Source: Thiotrichales bacterium (GTDB lineage Bacteria > Pseudomonadota > Gammaproteobacteria > Thiomicrospirales > Thiomicrospiraceae). Taken from it: a DNA stretch of 64,000 nt. Shown piece by piece: positions 62,986 to 64,000 of the stretch. The notes below the pieces were generated by a model. The model made no database searches. It saw nothing but the letters and a program-made list of their open reading frames with translations, and was not told where the DNA came from. How positions within the stretch are numbered: position 1 is the first letter of the stretch; each line of letters begins with the position of its first letter. Made by a program: the position numbers and the translations under genes. The stretch is from NCBI GenBank assembly GCA_016938655.1, contig JAFGUG010000031.1, positions 62,001 to 126,000 of the forward strand, written 5' to 3'.

Positions 62986-63780
62986 ATGAACGCATCAAAT
63001 ATTTGGGTCTCAGATTTAACTCATTATTACAATCGAAAGCAACTTTCGCCTACTTTAGAAGACATTAATCTTAATATCCCAAAAGGGCAGTTAACTGCTC
63101 TTATTGGTCGCAGTGGATGCGGTAAATCAACCCTTTTGCAAATGTTAGCAGGCCTGCTTGTTCCTACTGAAGGTGTGATTCGTATTAATGGCCACACGGT
63201 TTTAAAACCCAATGCTAAATGGAACATGATGTTTCAAAAACCTTCTTTATACCCTTGGATGACTGTTCGTGAAAACGCTGCGCTCTCGCTTGTGTTTGCC
63301 GGTACTTACAAAGGAAACGAGTCACGTGTCGAAGATTTACTGGATATGGTTGGCCTGAGTGAGCATAAAGACAAAAATGTCCAACAACTCTCTGGTGGTC
63401 AGCAACAACGTGTTGCGCTAGCCCGTTCCCTTGCTGCCGAACCAGAGGTTCTATTGTTAGATGAACCTTTCTCAGCGCTGGATGCTTTTACGCGTTCTGC
63501 TTTGCAAACTGAAGTGGCTCAAATCTGTCACGACCAAGGTATCACGATGGTATTGGTGACCCATGACATTGAAGAGGCGAACGCCATGGCTGACAAGGTC
63601 ATCATTATGAATCACAACCCAGGGCGAATTGTCGGCTCTTTAGAGGTTCCAGTTAGCTATCCGCGTGATCGAAATGCAGATGACTTCGTTGCCTTAAAGG
63701 AAGAGTTATTCGCTGAATTCGAGAAGATTGATCAAGCCAAACAAAAAGAGTTGCAAGAGATTAAAGATCTTGCCTCATAA
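62986..63780 (+). CDS. ABC transporter ATP-binding protein, nitrate/sulfonate/bicarbonate type
   Basis: 264-residue ATPase of the NrtD/SsuB/TauB/CmpD group. Walker A 'GRSGCGKST' begins at residue 41, the signature is 'QQLSGGQQQRVALARSLA', Walker B 'EVLLLDEPFSALDAFTRS' and the H-loop 'VLVTHDIEEANAMAD'. 'WMTVRENAALSLVFAG' and the C-terminal 'VPVSYPRDRNADDF' are typical of this group. It is the first gene of its operon, an unusual order, and is followed by a twin-arginine protein, so transport of a small anion (nitrate, bicarbonate, cyanate or sulfonate) is possible but not proven. Confidence 0.88.
   Translation: MNASNIWVSDLTHYYNRKQLSPTLEDINLNIPKGQLTALIGRSGCGKSTLLQMLAGLLVPTEGVIRINGHTVLKPNAKWNMMFQKPSLYPWMTVRENAALSLVFAGTYKGNESRVEDLLDMVGLSEHKDKNVQQLSGGQQQRVALARSLAAEPEVLLLDEPFSALDAFTRSALQTEVAQICHDQGITMVLVTHDIEEANAMADKVIIMNHNPGRIVGSLEVPVSYPRDRNADDFVALKEELFAEFEKIDQAKQKELQEIKDLAS
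63147..63158. repeat. Iterated palindrome copy (inside CDS)
   Basis: Perfect AGCAGGCCTGCT in the ATPase gene just after Walker A, read as Ala-Gly-Leu-Leu. Confidence 0.8.
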
Positions 63781-63831
63781 CCTCAATTATTTATCAAATT
63801 TTTAAATTATCTACGTTTTAGGAGAATAGCC

Positions 63832-64000
63832 ATGTGCAATCTTTGTGATATTAACGAACAATCAGCCAAAGAAGAGTATAAATTTAACCCTGCCAAAGGA
63901 AGACGAGAATTCATTCTTGATAGTTTAGCGACAGCCGGTGGTTTAGCGGCCGCAATGAGTATTCCTATGGATGCTTTGGCTAAAATGGAAATGCCCGAAG
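63832..64000 (+). CDS. Twin-arginine exported protein, N-terminus only
   Basis: 56 codons before the window ends. It starts MCNLC (a CxxC at residues 2-5), then a polar stretch and a twin-arginine motif 'GRREFILDSLATAGGLAAAM' that predicts Tat export. AGGAG lies 7 nt before the ATG. Following an ABC ATPase of the nitrate/bicarbonate type, it is probably the substrate-binding protein, but a Tat-exported enzyme is also possible. The Met-Cys-x-x-Cys start is unusual for a binding protein. Confidence 0.6.
   Translation, partial: MCNLCDINEQSAKEEYKFNPAKGRREFILDSLATAGGLAAAMSIPMDALAKMEMPE

Overview
The window is about 64 kb of ordinary bacterial chromosome from a gammaproteobacterium. The evidence is the gene order (glnD-map-rpsB-tsf-pyrH-frr-uppS-cdsA-rseP-bamA-skp-lpxD-fabZ-lpxA-lpxB-rnhB, and accA-tilS-pyrG-kdsA-eno-ftsB followed by surE-pcm-nlpD), the lipid A/LPS genes and the moderate GC content. 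The protein style and some gene choices (Pseudomonas/actinobacterial-type DapD, a small c-type cytochrome, CheV, a nitrate/bicarbonate-type ABC system) fit a sulfur-oxidising Thiomicrospira/Hydrogenovibrio/Thiomicrorhabdus-like organism, but that placement is inference. I see no rRNA, tRNA, CRISPR array, insertion sequence or prophage.

Layout. 1-9.5 kb: a chemoreceptor cut by the window edge (minus strand), a UbiA-family prenyltransferase, cysM, a CYTH triphosphatase overlapping a TolC-family porin, then a peptide-type ABC importer (Tat lipoprotein binding protein and two permeases) with an L,D-transpeptidase inside the operon and no ATPase. 9.5-19.9 kb: a MOSC protein, nagZ, an MscS channel, a START-domain protein, murB, a sodium-dependent transporter, a cyclic-nucleotide-binding protein, a small membrane protein, dapE, an ArsC/YffB protein, dapD and a glyoxalase-fold protein; wall recycling and diaminopimelate synthesis are concentrated here. 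19.9-36.9 kb: the translation/envelope superoperon from glnD to rnhB. 37-45.8 kb: cheV, a short zinc-independent-type L36 gene, a DinG/YoaA helicase, tsaB, a universal stress protein, an unrecognised exported protein, a c-type cytochrome, ycaO and a DUF481 outer-membrane protein. 46-56.6 kb: accA to nlpD. 56.7-62.6 kb: an Mth938-like protein, alaC, hom, thrC and an RpfE-like protein. 62.6-64 kb: a regulatory-looking AT-rich region, an ABC ATPase and the start of a twin-arginine protein cut by the window edge.

The most striking thing is not a gene. The palindrome AGCAGGCCTGCT recurs through the whole window: I count 25 exact copies of its core CAGGCCTG plus two one-sided variants, where base composition predicts about one or fewer. 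Copies between genes carry extra symmetric arms (half-site AAAGTGAGCAGG) and nearly all begin within about 45 nt after a stop codon. Copies inside genes fall in only two reading frames, giving Ala-Gly-Leu-like or Gln-Ala-Cys/Trp-like peptides. This is a genome-scale signal (uptake sequence, chromosome-organising site, transcript-end hairpin or HIP1-like iterated palindrome) whose role cannot be decided from the window.

Other absences stand out. dxr is missing between cdsA and rseP, ispD/ispF are missing after ftsB, rpoS is missing after nlpD, and thrB is missing between hom and thrC; those genes must lie elsewhere or be replaced.
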